A stretch of DNA of 64,000 nt from CAZGUH01 sp964529005 (GCA_964529005.1 CAZGUH010000020.1:7337-71336), one strand, 5' to 3'; counted from the first letter of the stretch, positions 49,499-58,335 are shown. The notes: generated from the sequence alone by a model not told the origin. Numbers and translations are program-made.

Positions 49499-50355
49499 CG
49501 GTCCCCATCTGAGCACGCCGACCCGCCGGCGTCGGCGCGCAGCGCCACCTCGTACACCTGGCGCCTCGGCGCCGACAGGCGGGCGGCCACCTGGGCGACC
49601 GCGTCCTTCCGGCTGAGCCCGGAACGCATCGCGTCCGCCACCGCCCGGCGGATCTCGTCCTCACCGGTGGGCCCCGCGGCCGGCGCCGGGCCGACCACGA
49701 CCACGTATTCGCCGCGCGGCTCCACGGTCGCGGCGTGTGCGACGGCCTCGCCCAACGTCCCGCGCCACACCTCCTCGTGCAACTTCGTGAGCTCGCGGGC
49801 GAGCGCCACCGCCCGGTCGGGTCCGCAGGCCGCGGCGAGGTCGCCGATGGTGCGGGCGATGCGGTGTGGCGCTTCGTAGAGGACGACGGTGCGCCGCTCG
49901 GCGGCGATGTCGGCCACGCGCTGGCGGCGCTCGCTGCCGGAACGGGGGAGGAAACCCTCGTACGTGAAGCGTGACGTGGGGAGGCCGCTGATGACCAGCG
50001 CGGTCACGATCGCCGCCGGTCCAGGCACCGCGCTGACGTCGTGGCCGGCGTCGAGAACGGCACGCACCAAGCGTTCGCCGGGGTCCGAGATGCCCGGCGT
50101 GCCGGCGTCGGTCACCAGCGCGACGTCGCCTCCGGCGGCGAGGGTGGCGATGACCTCGGGGGACTTCGCGGCCTCGGTGTGGTCGTTGATCACCATCAGC
50201 CGCCGCGCCGTCACGCCCGCGTGCTGCAGCAGGCGACCGGTTCGGCGGGTGTCCTCGCAGCAGACGATGGCCGCGGAGCGCAACGTCTCCACTGCCCGCG
50301 GCGACAGATCTCCGAGGTTGCCGATCGGGGTCGACACCAGGATCAGTGCTGCCAC
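49495..50355 (-). CDS. rsmI: 16S rRNA (cytidine1402-2'-O)-methyltransferase
   Basis: 286 residues, tetrapyrrole-methylase fold. 'LVSTPIGNLGDLSPRAVETL', 'CEDTRRTGRLLQH', 'VALVTDAGTPGISDPGERLV', 'GLPTSRFTYEGFLPR' and 'YEAPHRIARTI' are all family hallmarks. Modifies C1402 in the decoding centre, the same site region as RsmA's neighbours. Starts directly at the DUF192 stop with zero gap. Confidence 0.95.
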   Translation of the reverse strand: MAALILVSTPIGNLGDLSPRAVETLRSAAIVCCEDTRRTGRLLQHAGVTARRLMVINDHTEAAKSPEVIATLAAGGDVALVTDAGTPGISDPGERLVRAVLDAGHDVSAVPGPAAIVTALVISGLPTSRFTYEGFLPRSGSERRQRVADIAAERRTVVLYEAPHRIARTIGDLAAACGPDRAVALARELTKLHEEVWRGTLGEAVAHAATVEPRGEYVVVVGPAPAAGPTGEDEIRRAVADAMRSGLSRKDAVAQVAARLSAPRRQVYEVALRADAGGSACSDGDR

Positions 50356-50685
50356 CTACTCGCGCACCTCGATGGTGTCGCCCACCCGCAGGCCCCAGCG
50401 GGCGAACGCTCCGGCCTCGGCTTCGATCACCGTGCGGGCTCGCGGCACCGGCAGGCTCATGCGGTGCCGGGGCATGTGCACCGTCTTGACCACCACCCCG
50501 TTTGCGTCGAGGTACGCGACGTCGAGGGCGAAGCGCATGCCGACGGTGTGCACCCACCGGCACGGACGGAGGACGAGCGCGCCGTCGCAGCCATCGCGTC
50601 CGAGGAGTCCGCGTCGCCGATCGGCGCGGCGCGCGGCGACTTCGGCGGACGCCAGCACGTGTGTGTCACAGACGAGCCACGCCAC
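50356..50685 (-). CDS. DUF192 family protein
   Basis: 109 residues. 'RRRGLLGRDGCDGALVLRP' and 'VHTVGMRFALDVAYLD' followed by 'VIEAEAGAFARWGLRVGD' match the DUF192 family, small beta-rich proteins of unknown function that are often exported; this copy has no signal peptide. Located between a response regulator and rsmI on the same strand. ATG 50685 is the only sensible start. Confidence 0.85.
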   Translation of the reverse strand: MAWLVCDTHVLASAEVAARRADRRRGLLGRDGCDGALVLRPCRWVHTVGMRFALDVAYLDANGVVVKTVHMPRHRMSLPVPRARTVIEAEAGAFARWGLRVGDTIEVRE

Positions 50686-50694
50686 GCTTCGAAT

Positions 50695-51342
50695 CTACGG
50701 GCTGCGCAGGTAGGTGAGCACGGCGAGCACCCGGCGGTGCTCGGTCTCCGTCGGCGGCAGGTCGAGCTTGGAGAAGATCGAGGAGATGTGCTTCTCGACC
50801 GCTCCCTCGCCGACCACGAGATGGCGGGCGATGCCGGCGTTCGACAGCCCTTCGGCCATCAGCGACAGCACCTCGCGCTCGCGCGGTGTCAGGGTGGCGA
50901 GCGGTTCATGCCGCCGGCTGCGGGCGAGCAGTTGCGACACGACCTCGGGGTCGAGGGCCGTGCCGCCGGCGGCGACGCGGTGCACCGCCGAGACGAAGTC
51001 ACCGACGTCGGCGACGCGCTCCTTCAGCAGGTACCCCACGCCGACCGTGCTCTCGCTGAGCAGCTCCGTGGCGTATCTCTCCTCGACGTACTGCGACAGC
51101 ACCAGCACCGGCGTCGTCGGCCTGGCTGCGCGCAGCTCGATCGCCGCGCGCAGGCCTTCGTCCGTGTGCGTCGGGGGCATGCGCACGTCGACGATGACGA
51201 TGTCGGGATCGAGCTCCTGCACGGTGGCGAGCAGGCGCCCGGCGTCGCCGAGCGAAGCGACCACCTCGTCGCCGTACTCGCCGAGCAGCCGCGCGATGCC
51301 CTCGCGCAGCAGCACCGAATCCTCTGCGATCACGACCCGCAT
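50695..51342 (-). CDS. LuxR/NarL-family response regulator
   Basis: 215 residues. Receiver domain: acidic pair in 'VVIAEDSVLL', phospho-acceptor Asp in 'IVIVDVRMPP' near 55, conserved Lys in 'YLLKERVAD'. C-terminal GerE helix-turn-helix 'LTPREREVLSLMAEGLSNAGI' split by the turn. Activated by the histidine kinase whose gene overlaps by 13 bp. Target genes unknown. Confidence 0.93.
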   Translation of the reverse strand: MRVVIAEDSVLLREGIARLLGEYGDEVVASLGDAGRLLATVQELDPDIVIVDVRMPPTHTDEGLRAAIELRAARPTTPVLVLSQYVEERYATELLSESTVGVGYLLKERVADVGDFVSAVHRVAAGGTALDPEVVSQLLARSRRHEPLATLTPREREVLSLMAEGLSNAGIARHLVVGEGAVEKHISSIFSKLDLPPTETEHRRVLAVLTYLRSP

Positions 51343-52592
51343 GGCACCTCCGCGACGAGCATCGTCGGCCCGCCCGGGGGGCTGGCGATACGCAGCTTTC
51401 CATCGACTGCGGCGATGCGGTCGTACAGGCCGCGCAGGCCGCCGTGGGCATGCGCCGTGGCGCCGCCCACGCCGTCGTCGCCCACCTCGACCACCAGCAT
51501 GTCGTCGCGCCGAGCGACGCGCACCGTGGCGCGGCGCGCTTGGCTGTGCTTGCTGACGTTCGTCAACGCCTCGGCGACGAAGAAATACGCCGCGGCTTCG
51601 ACGTGGCGTGGCGGGCGGGTGTCGAGGTCGACGACCACGTCCACCGGCACCGTGCAGCGCGCGGCGACCGCCGAGAGCGCGGCGTCGAGACCGCGATCGG
51701 TGAGGACCGTCGGGTGTATCCCGCGGACGAGATCGCGCAGCTCTCCGATGGCTGCCTTCGCCTCTTCGTGCGCCCGGGAGACGAGGGCGACCGCCTGCGG
51801 CGAGGCATCGGGCGTCGCGATGAGGCGTTCGCGCGCCAACCCGAGATCCATCGCCAGGGCGACCAACCTCTGCTGCGCGCCGTCGTGGAGGTCGCGCTCG
51901 ATGCGGCGCAGCTCCTCCGCTGCGCCCTCCACCGATGCGGCGCGGCTCTCGCGCAGCTCCTCGACGCGGTGCTCCAGCTCCTCCTCACGGGTCTTCGACA
52001 GCAGGGTGCGGATGAAGAAGCGGTCGCCCGCCGCCAAGCCGCGCAGGATCCACGGTGCGATGGCGGCGAACAGCAGACCGACGACGACGAGGCCGACCTG
52101 GTAGAGCACCCGCAGGCCGCCCTCGATGCCGCCGTTGTCGCCGAAGTTCGGCGGAGAGAACCACCCCCAGATCGGCGAGGTGACCCCACCGACCGCGAGC
52201 GAGAGCACGACGACGGTGATGGTGAACGTGAAGATGCCCCACGGCAGGGCGAGGACGCCGAAGACCAGGCCGCGCCATCCCGGGCCGTCGGTCAGGGCGG
52301 CCCACGCTCGCTTCCACAGCGAGCCGGTCGAGGCAAGACGGTCGAACGGCGTCAGCCGCACGCCCAGAAAGGCCTGCGCTCGCGCCCGCTGGATCGTTCC
52401 GATCAGGCGCCCGGCGAGGATCGTCGCGATCAGCAGCGGAACGCCGACGAGTGTGATCAGCAGGCCGGCGCTCAGCGACACGAGCGTGACGACGGCGGTG
52501 AAGAACGCGATGCCGGCGGGCAGGTTCAACACGAGGTGCGCCGATTCGAGCCAGGTCCGCGCCTGGGTCCACGGTGCGTAGAGCCGCTTCAT
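51330..52592 (-). CDS. Membrane sensor histidine kinase (NarL-type partner)
   Basis: 420 residues. N-terminal 'putative sensor' domain with about four membrane segments ('VLNLPAGIAFFTAVVTLVSL', 'LLITLVGVPLLIATILAG', and two more around residues 110 and 165). The HisKA_3 dimerisation box has the phospho-His in 'RIERDLHDGAQQRLVALAM', and the ATPase shows 'VGDDGVGGA' and 'GGLRGLYDRIAAVDG'. Sensed signal unknown; this architecture is typical of actinobacterial envelope-responsive kinases. Translationally linked to its regulator. Confidence 0.92.
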   Translation of the reverse strand: MKRLYAPWTQARTWLESAHLVLNLPAGIAFFTAVVTLVSLSAGLLITLVGVPLLIATILAGRLIGTIQRARAQAFLGVRLTPFDRLASTGSLWKRAWAALTDGPGWRGLVFGVLALPWGIFTFTITVVVLSLAVGGVTSPIWGWFSPPNFGDNGGIEGGLRVLYQVGLVVVGLLFAAIAPWILRGLAAGDRFFIRTLLSKTREEELEHRVEELRESRAASVEGAAEELRRIERDLHDGAQQRLVALAMDLGLARERLIATPDASPQAVALVSRAHEEAKAAIGELRDLVRGIHPTVLTDRGLDAALSAVAARCTVPVDVVVDLDTRPPRHVEAAAYFFVAEALTNVSKHSQARRATVRVARRDDMLVVEVGDDGVGGATAHAHGGLRGLYDRIAAVDGKLRIASPPGGPTMLVAEVPCGS

Positions 52593-52714
52593 GTCGCCGG
52601 CCGCCGTCTGGTCGTCATCCCGATCACACCATCATGTTGGCGACGCGTCGCTCGCGCCACCATCCGGCCTCCCGGCGAATGCGGCGTGGGGTTATCCCCC
52701 GCCGCGGCAGCGCC

Positions 52715-53740
52715 TCATCGGGCGTGCCACTCCTTGGCCAGAAGCTCGATGCTCGCCGTCCGTTCCGCGATCCCGTGGGTCACCGTGCTGACCATGATCT
52801 CGCGGGCTCCGGTGTCGGCCGCCAGCTCCTCCAGTCGATCCACTGCCGCGGCGGGGGCGCCGACGATGCGCGACGTGCCCATCGAGGCCGCCTCGCGCAT
52901 GTCCGGATGCGCCGCTGCGTCGGCCGGGCTCGGCAGCGGGAAGAAGCGGCCCGTGCGCCGGACCAGCAGCATCAGCCGTCCCGGACCGGCGAACCATTGC
53001 GCCTCCTCGTCGGTCGGGGCGGTCAGCACGTTGGCCGAGACGATCGCGTACGGCTCGTCGAGGATCGCCGACGGCCGGAAGCTCTGGCGGTAGAGCGCGA
53101 ACGCCTGGACAGTGGCCGAGCGCGGGGCCATGTCGAAGTGGTGCGCGAACGAGAACGGCAGACCGAGCATGCCGGCCAGCTGCGCGCTGTAGCCGCTCGA
53201 GCCGAGCAGCACGATCCACGGGCTCGACCGCGGGACCGGCGTGGCGCGGAATCGCTTCCACAGCCCCTCGTCCGTGCGCGGGTCGCCGAGCAAGCCCATG
53301 AGGTCGAGCAGGTGGCGGGGAAAGTCCTCTGCTCCGAGGGCGTCAGGGCTGCGCCGCAAGGCGGCGGCCGTCGCCATGTCGGTGCCCGGCGCGCGGCCGA
53401 TGCCGAGATCGATACGCCCGGGATGCAGAGCTTCGAGCATCGCGAACTGCTCCGCCACGACCAGCGGGGGATGGTTCGGCAGCATGACGCCGCCGGAGCC
53501 GACGCGGATCGTCGACGTGCGCGCCGCGAGATGGGCGATCAGGACCGGCGGGGTCGTGCTCGCCACCGTGGGCATGTTGTGGTGCTCGGCGACCCAGAAC
53601 CGGGTGTAGCCATGAGCCTCGGCGTGGCGGGCCAGCGTCGTGGTGTCGCGCAGGGCGTCAGCACTGGTGGCGCCCTCGCTCACGATCGCCAGATCGAGGG
53701 CGGACAGCAGCGGCCGCGCGGAGGTGTTCGGCGCACTCAT
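52715..53740 (-). CDS. LLM-class flavin-dependent oxidoreductase (bacterial luciferase-like)
   Basis: 341 residues. Features: 'SALDLAIVSEGATSADAL', 'RFWVAEHHNMPTVAST', 'IRVGSGGVMLPNHPPLVVAEQFAMLEAL', 'GRIDLGIGRAPGTD' and 'GSSGYSAQLAG'. The group (MsnO8/YhbW-like) uses FMN, substrate unknown. Stand-alone gene between a histidine kinase and a dienelactone hydrolase. Nothing unusual. Confidence 0.9.
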   Translation of the reverse strand: MSAPNTSARPLLSALDLAIVSEGATSADALRDTTTLARHAEAHGYTRFWVAEHHNMPTVASTTPPVLIAHLAARTSTIRVGSGGVMLPNHPPLVVAEQFAMLEALHPGRIDLGIGRAPGTDMATAAALRRSPDALGAEDFPRHLLDLMGLLGDPRTDEGLWKRFRATPVPRSSPWIVLLGSSGYSAQLAGMLGLPFSFAHHFDMAPRSATVQAFALYRQSFRPSAILDEPYAIVSANVLTAPTDEEAQWFAGPGRLMLLVRRTGRFFPLPSPADAAAHPDMREAASMGTSRIVGAPAAAVDRLEELAADTGAREIMVSTVTHGIAERTASIELLAKEWHAR

Positions 53741-53791
53741 GATCGACGTCGTGCAACCCGGGACCCGGCTGCGCCATTCCCTGGCTGGCGA

Positions 53792-54493
53792 TCAGCCGTC
53801 GATGCCGGCGAGGTGGGCGGAGAACCAGCGGATCGTTCGCGCCCACGCGTCGCGAGCCGATTCGGCGTGGTAATCGGCCCGCTGGTCGCAATGGAACCCG
53901 TGGCCGGCTTCGGGATAGCGCACGATCTCGGTGACGACGGGCGCGCTCGCCGCGGCGACCCGGAGCTGCTCGACGTCCTCGACGGGAATGCCGGTGTCAC
54001 GGTCACCGAACAGCCCGAGCCACGGGGCGCGCAGCTGGGGGGCGGCGTCGATGAGCGAGGGGAAGCCGAAACGCCCGGTCGCGACACCGCCGCCATAGAA
54101 CGTGACCGCGGCCCCGAACGGGCGGACGGTGGCCGCGCTCAGTGCGACCGTGCCGCCCATGCAGAACCCCACGATGCCCACCTTGGCGGCTGGCATGCCG
54201 GCCGTGTCGAAGTGCGCTAGGGCGGCGTCGATGTCGTCGAGGATGCCCTCGGCGGTGAGCTGCTGAAAGTGCGGCATGACCGGAGCGAAGTCGTCGTAGC
54301 CGAACTGCGGGTCGCCGGTGCGGTGGAAGAGGTGCGGCGCGGCAGCGAGCCAGCCCGCCGCGGCGAAGCGCCCGCATACGTCTTCGATGTGGGCGTTCAC
54401 GCCGAACGCTTCCTGCACCACGATGAGGCCGCCGAGCGGCTCGCCCTCCGGGGCGTGGATCGAGAGCGGAGTCTGTGCCATATCGGGTCGCAC
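53792..54493 (-). CDS. Dienelactone hydrolase family alpha/beta-hydrolase
   Basis: 233 residues. The nucleophile elbow is Gly-x-Cys-x-Gly ('VGFCMGGTVAL'), i.e. the Cys of true dienelactone hydrolases; the acid is likely in 'FGDRDTGIPVED' and the His in 'AGHGFHCDQRADY'. Hydrolyses a carboxylic ester or lactone. No aromatic catabolism genes are adjacent, so the substrate is open. Confidence 0.9.
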   Translation of the reverse strand: MRPDMAQTPLSIHAPEGEPLGGLIVVQEAFGVNAHIEDVCGRFAAAGWLAAAPHLFHRTGDPQFGYDDFAPVMPHFQQLTAEGILDDIDAALAHFDTAGMPAAKVGIVGFCMGGTVALSAATVRPFGAAVTFYGGGVATGRFGFPSLIDAAPQLRAPWLGLFGDRDTGIPVEDVEQLRVAAASAPVVTEIVRYPEAGHGFHCDQRADYHAESARDAWARTIRWFSAHLAGIDG

Positions 54494-54562
54494 CGTACCG
54501 CGCGCCGCTGACAGGGTCGGCCGTCTCGTGCCGCCTCGGCGGACGTCGTCGACGGGCGCTTG

Positions 54563-55651
54563 CTACACGTTGAAGCGGATCTCCAGCGTGTCGCCGTCGA
54601 CGACCTCGTAGTCCTTGCCCTCGATGCGGATCTTGCCGAGCTCTTTGGCCTTCGTCCAGGAGCCGATCTCGAGCAGTTCGTCCCAGTGGATGACCTCGGC
54701 GCGGATGAATCCACGCTGGAGATCGCTGTGGATCCGGCCTGCGCACTCGGGCGCCTTCGACCCGGCGCGGAAGGTCCAGGCGCGGCTCTCCTTCTCGCCG
54801 GTGGTGAGGAAGGTGCGCAGTCCCAGCAGGTGGTAGGCGCTGCGCACCATGCGCGTCAGGGCGCCCTCGCCGAGACCCAACCCGTCGAGCATCTCGGCGC
54901 GTTCGGCGGGATCCTCGATCGCCGCGGCCTCGGCTTCGAGCTGCACGCACATCCCGATGACCTCGACGTTGTCGCCGGCTTCGTTGAGCTCGGCGCGCAG
55001 CTTGGCCTCGTGCCCCGGGATCGCGTCGAGGTCGTCCTCGCCGACGTTGACCACCGCCAGCACCGAGCGGTTGGTGAGCAGGAAGTGCGGCGCCAACGCT
55101 TCGCGCACGTCGGCCTTGAGGCCGGCGCGGTAGAGCGGGCGGCCGTCCGCCAGCGCGGCGTGGGCCTCGGCCAACGCGTCGGCCTCGGCCGCGAGCGTGC
55201 GGTCGAGCTTGGCGGCCTTCTGCGTGCGGGCCAAGCGGCTCTCGACCGTTTCCAGATCGGCGAGCGCCAGCTCGAGTTCGACCACGCGCAGGTGGTCGAG
55301 CGGGTCGGACGGGCCGGGAACGTCGTCGTCGACGAACGCGCGTAGCACGAAGACGATCGCGTCGACCTCGCGGATGTTGGCCAGGAACTTGTTCCCGAGC
55401 CCCTCGCCCTTGCTCGCGCCCTCGACGAGGCCGCCGATGTCGACGACCTGCACCGCGGCGTGCACGACGTTGCGGCTCTTGCTCATCGCGGCAAGCGCAT
55501 CGAGCCGATGATCGGGCACCTTCGACACCCCGATGTTCGGATCCTTGGTGGCGAAGGCGTACGGCGCGGCGAGGGCGCCGCCACCCGTGAGAGCGTTGTA
55601 CAGCGAGCTCTTGCCCGCGTTCGGGAGGCCGACCAGGCCGAAGCGTTCCAT
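54563..55651 (-). CDS. ychF: YchF/Obg-family ATPase, redox-regulated
   Basis: 362 residues. G1 'GLPNAGKSSLYNAL', G3 'VDIGGLVEGASKGEG', G4-like 'VVNVGEDDL' (ATP rather than GTP specificity), then a coiled-coil insertion and C-terminal TGS domain 'AWTFRAGSKAPECAGRIHSD'. Binds the large ribosomal subunit. ATG 55651 chosen ('MERFGLVGLPN'); the upstream frame to 55717 overlaps the intergenic region before the LPxTG gene. Confidence 0.95.
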   Translation of the reverse strand: MERFGLVGLPNAGKSSLYNALTGGGALAAPYAFATKDPNIGVSKVPDHRLDALAAMSKSRNVVHAAVQVVDIGGLVEGASKGEGLGNKFLANIREVDAIVFVLRAFVDDDVPGPSDPLDHLRVVELELALADLETVESRLARTQKAAKLDRTLAAEADALAEAHAALADGRPLYRAGLKADVREALAPHFLLTNRSVLAVVNVGEDDLDAIPGHEAKLRAELNEAGDNVEVIGMCVQLEAEAAAIEDPAERAEMLDGLGLGEGALTRMVRSAYHLLGLRTFLTTGEKESRAWTFRAGSKAPECAGRIHSDLQRGFIRAEVIHWDELLEIGSWTKAKELGKIRIEGKDYEVVDGDTLEIRFNV

Positions 55652-55725
55652 GCGAAAGGCCGAGGCTAGCGGTCGATCGACCGGCTCCTTCCGGTCCGCG
55701 CCCACCCGCGCACTCATTTGCCGGC

Positions 55726-57162
55726 GTGACCGCCCGCCGCCTGCTGCGCCTGCTCGCCGCCCTCTCGTTGCTGGGCGCGCTGGCGTGGGCGGTCACGATG
55801 CCTCCTGCACGCGCCGCCGCCGAGCCCCTCGCCACGTCGATCCCGGCGCACTGCCGTGCGCACACCTCGTTCTCGGGCGGCGCCGACCTCGCGAACGACT
55901 ACCGCTGCGCCGGGCTCGCCCTCGACTTCCACGTGTGGGGCCCCGGCGCGTCACCGTTCCCGATCTGGGCGGGCCAGTGGCTGTTCGTCGACGAGGCAGG
56001 GCAGTTCCGGGTCGGCTCGTGCACGTTCAACCGCGGGATCCATCCGTCGATCACCGCGCCCAGCGCCCGTGTCGGTCAGTCGTTTCCGAACGACCCGAGC
56101 GGGGCGAAGGCGGCGTACCTCACTTGGCGCTACGGCGACACGACCGACGATCTCACCGCCGCTGCGCTGTGGGCGGTGTTCCACTACTACGCGCAGGACG
56201 CGGCCGGCACCACCCGCAATCCGAACGGCACGGCCCCGCTGATCTCCCGTCTCGACCGCGTCGGCGAGCAATCCGGGCGCAACGACGTCGAGGAAGCGGC
56301 TCTGCGCCTCGATGCCGAAGCCGCTCGCTTCGCGGGGCCCTTCACGCTCGATCTGTCATGGAGCGGGGGTGCGGTGCACGCCGCGGTGCGCGCCGGCGGT
56401 GAAGGGGTGCCCGGGGTCCCGATCACGTTCAGCACGGGAGCGACGGTCACCACCGGCGGTGACGGCACAGTTCGCTTCGCGCTCTCGCTGCCCGGCGGCC
56501 GATCGACCATCACGGCCAGCGCCCGCCGCCCCGGCGCAGCCGTGGTGTATCGAGGCCGGCCGGCGGGCAGCGACCCCCACGGCGCCCAAACCCTGATCAC
56601 GGGAGGCTCGGCGAGTGCGATGACGGCCTCGGTCACCGTCGACATCCCATTGCCCTCGACGACCACCACCCCGCCCATGACGTCGGCCCCACGCACGACC
56701 ACGACGACGACCACGACGCCGCGGCCCGCCACGACGCTCGTCGCCACGACCACGACGTCGACGCCGACCACCAGCTCGACGTCGACCACGTCGTCCAGCA
56801 CGTCGACGTCCACAACCTCCACGACGTCCACGACGTCGACGACGAGCTCGACGTCGACGACGTCCACCACCGTGGCTGCGCCGACGTCGACAACCGCCAG
56901 CGTCCCTCCCACCACGGCCATGCCCACGTCGACCGCCCCTCTGGTCACGTACGCGTCCGCGACGACGACCTCCACCGTCGCGCTCGCAGCCACGACGTCG
57001 ACCTCGACGACCGAGGCTCCAGATGTTCCGCCTCGGTTGCCCCGCACCGGGGGCGGCGACGGCTCGGAGAGCCGGGTCGTCTTCGTGGCGATCGCATGCG
57101 TGGTGGCAGGCGGAGGGCTCGTGGACGCCGTTCGCCGCCGGTCCCGCGCCGCCGACCCGTAG
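55726..57162 (+). CDS. Thr-rich surface protein with LPRTG sorting signal
   Basis: 478 residues. Signal peptide ('RRLLRLLAALSLLGALAWAV', ending near AAA), an N-terminal domain of ~170 residues with conserved aromatic runs ('YRCAGLALDFHVWGPG', 'LTAAALWAVFHYYAQD') resembling thioester-domain adhesins though the reactive Cys-Gln pair is not certain, an Ig-like domain ('AGGEGVPGVPITFSTGATV'), then ~120 residues of Thr/Ser repeats (a mucin-like stalk), and 'LPRTG' plus a membrane segment and Arg-rich tail. Probably wall-anchored and surface exposed. GTG 55726 start. Confidence 0.8.
   Translation: MTARRLLRLLAALSLLGALAWAVTMPPARAAAEPLATSIPAHCRAHTSFSGGADLANDYRCAGLALDFHVWGPGASPFPIWAGQWLFVDEAGQFRVGSCTFNRGIHPSITAPSARVGQSFPNDPSGAKAAYLTWRYGDTTDDLTAAALWAVFHYYAQDAAGTTRNPNGTAPLISRLDRVGEQSGRNDVEEAALRLDAEAARFAGPFTLDLSWSGGAVHAAVRAGGEGVPGVPITFSTGATVTTGGDGTVRFALSLPGGRSTITASARRPGAAVVYRGRPAGSDPHGAQTLITGGSASAMTASVTVDIPLPSTTTTPPMTSAPRTTTTTTTTPRPATTLVATTTTSTPTTSSTSTTSSSTSTSTTSTTSTTSTTSSTSTTSTTVAAPTSTTASVPPTTAMPTSTAPLVTYASATTTSTVALAATTSTSTTEAPDVPPRLPRTGGGDGSESRVVFVAIACVVAGGGLVDAVRRRSRAADP
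56660..57027 (+). repeat. Low-complexity ACG/TCG repeats encoding the Thr/Ser stalk
   Basis: Runs of ACG, ACC and TCG triplets, often as ACGTCGACG, encode almost only Thr and Ser. The reverse strand reads as a Val/Asp-rich open frame, which is an artefact of the repeat. Copy number is likely to vary between strains. Confidence 0.8.
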
Positions 57163-57163
57163 C

Positions 57164-57320
57164 CTGGCCTCCGACGCCCGCGCTTATCTCGACCGAAGAC
57201 TCGCCAACCGCAACACCAAGACAGAAGCGCTGCGAGCGCTCAAGCGACGTCTTCTACCGCTCCTTGCTCGCAGACGCCCAACCCAACGCCCTCGGACTTG
57301 CGTCGCCCAGGCAGCTTGAC
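57164..57320 (+). pseudogene. C-terminal scar of an IS110-family transposase, frameshifted
   Basis: Frame 1 from 57161 reads 'YLDRRLANRNTKTEALRALK' then loses sense at 57243-57250; the adjacent frame continues 'DVFYRSLLADAQPN'. Joined, they give the C-terminal motif of IS110 transposases (Lys/Thr-rich helix, Glu-Ala-x-Arg-x-Leu-Lys-Arg, then Val-x-Tyr-Arg). A small deletion of about 7-8 nt at the junction explains the shift. No inverted repeats are expected for IS110. GC is lower than in flanking genes. It starts right after the LPxTG gene's stop. Confidence 0.58.
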
Positions 57321-57333
57321 ATAGGAGCAAAGG

Positions 57334-58335
57334 ATGGACCCGGTGCAGGCGCTCGAGCGCATCGTTCACTACCTCGACCGTGCCCATGCCACAGGCTTCC
57401 GGGTGAAGGCCTACGTGCGGGCGCTCGACGTCGTGCGTTCGACGCCGCGCGACGAACTCGCCGATCTCGCGCGCCGAGGAGCGCTCACCCAGCTTCCCGG
57501 CATCGGGGACTCGACGGCGCGCGTGATCCGCGAGGCGCTCGATGGCACGATCGATGCCTATCTCGCCAAGTTCGACCGGGAAACGCAGATCGAGATGTCG
57601 CCGGAAGCCGCTGGCTATCGCTCCGCGCTGCGGGGCGACTGCCATAGCCACACCCGCTGGAGCGACGGCGGGGCGACGATGCGACAGATGGCGACGACCG
57701 CTCGCGATCTCGGGCATGAGTACTTGGTCGTCACCGATCATTCGCCCCGGCTGACGGTGGCGCATGGCCTCAACCGCGAGCGGCTCGAAGCGCAGCTGGT
57801 GGAAGTCGACGAGATGAACGAGGAGCTGGCGCCGTTCCGTGTCCTCACCGGTATGGAGGTCGACATCAACGAGGACGGTTCGCTCGACCTCGACGACGAC
57901 CTTCTCGCGCGGCTCGACATCGTGGTCGCCAGCGTGCACAGCAAGCTCAAGATGGACCGGTCGCAGATGACCGAGCGGATGGTCCGTGCGGTCGTCTCGC
58001 CGCACGTCGACATCCTCGGTCATTGCACGGGCCGGCTGATCGAGAAGCGTGCACAGAGCGCGTTCGACGCCGACGTCGTGTTCGCCGCGTGCGCGATGGG
58101 GGGAACGGCTGTGGAGATCAACTGCCGGCCCGAGCGGCTCGACCCGCCCGACGAGCTGATCAGGCTGGCGATGGCGGCCGGCTGTTGGTTCAGCATCGAT
58201 AGCGACGCCCACGCCACCGGTCAACTGGAGTGGCAGCCGCACGGGTGCGAGATCGCGGCGCGCAACGAGGTGCCGCTGGAGCGCATCGTCAACACCCGCT
58301 CGGTCGACGACCTGCTCGCCTGGGTCGCTGCCTGA
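57334..58335 (+). CDS. PHP-domain phosphoesterase with N-terminal helix-hairpin-helix (PolX-like without polymerase)
   Basis: 333 residues. The N-terminal ~75 resemble the PolX 8-kDa domain ('GFRVKAYVRALDVVRS', then 'LTQLPGIGDSTARVI' helix-hairpin-helix). Directly after comes a PHP domain with metal ligands 'RGDCHSHTRWSDGG', 'YLVVTDHSP', 'GMEVDINEDG', 'VVASVHSK', 'ILGHCTG' and 'SIDSDAHA'. The pol beta palm that should separate them in PolX is missing. Probably a metal-dependent 3' phosphoesterase or exonuclease in base repair. The frame starts at ATG 57334 after 'AGGAGCAAAGG'. Confidence 0.87.
   Translation: MDPVQALERIVHYLDRAHATGFRVKAYVRALDVVRSTPRDELADLARRGALTQLPGIGDSTARVIREALDGTIDAYLAKFDRETQIEMSPEAAGYRSALRGDCHSHTRWSDGGATMRQMATTARDLGHEYLVVTDHSPRLTVAHGLNRERLEAQLVEVDEMNEELAPFRVLTGMEVDINEDGSLDLDDDLLARLDIVVASVHSKLKMDRSQMTERMVRAVVSPHVDILGHCTGRLIEKRAQSAFDADVVFAACAMGGTAVEINCRPERLDPPDELIRLAMAAGCWFSIDSDAHATGQLEWQPHGCEIAARNEVPLERIVNTRSVDDLLAWVAA

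Noticed and set aside
56660..57027. Possible array or antisense Val/Asp-rich gene in the repeat tract
   Set aside because: The repeats are triplets in the frame of a Thr/Ser stalk; the reverse-strand frame is just their complement.
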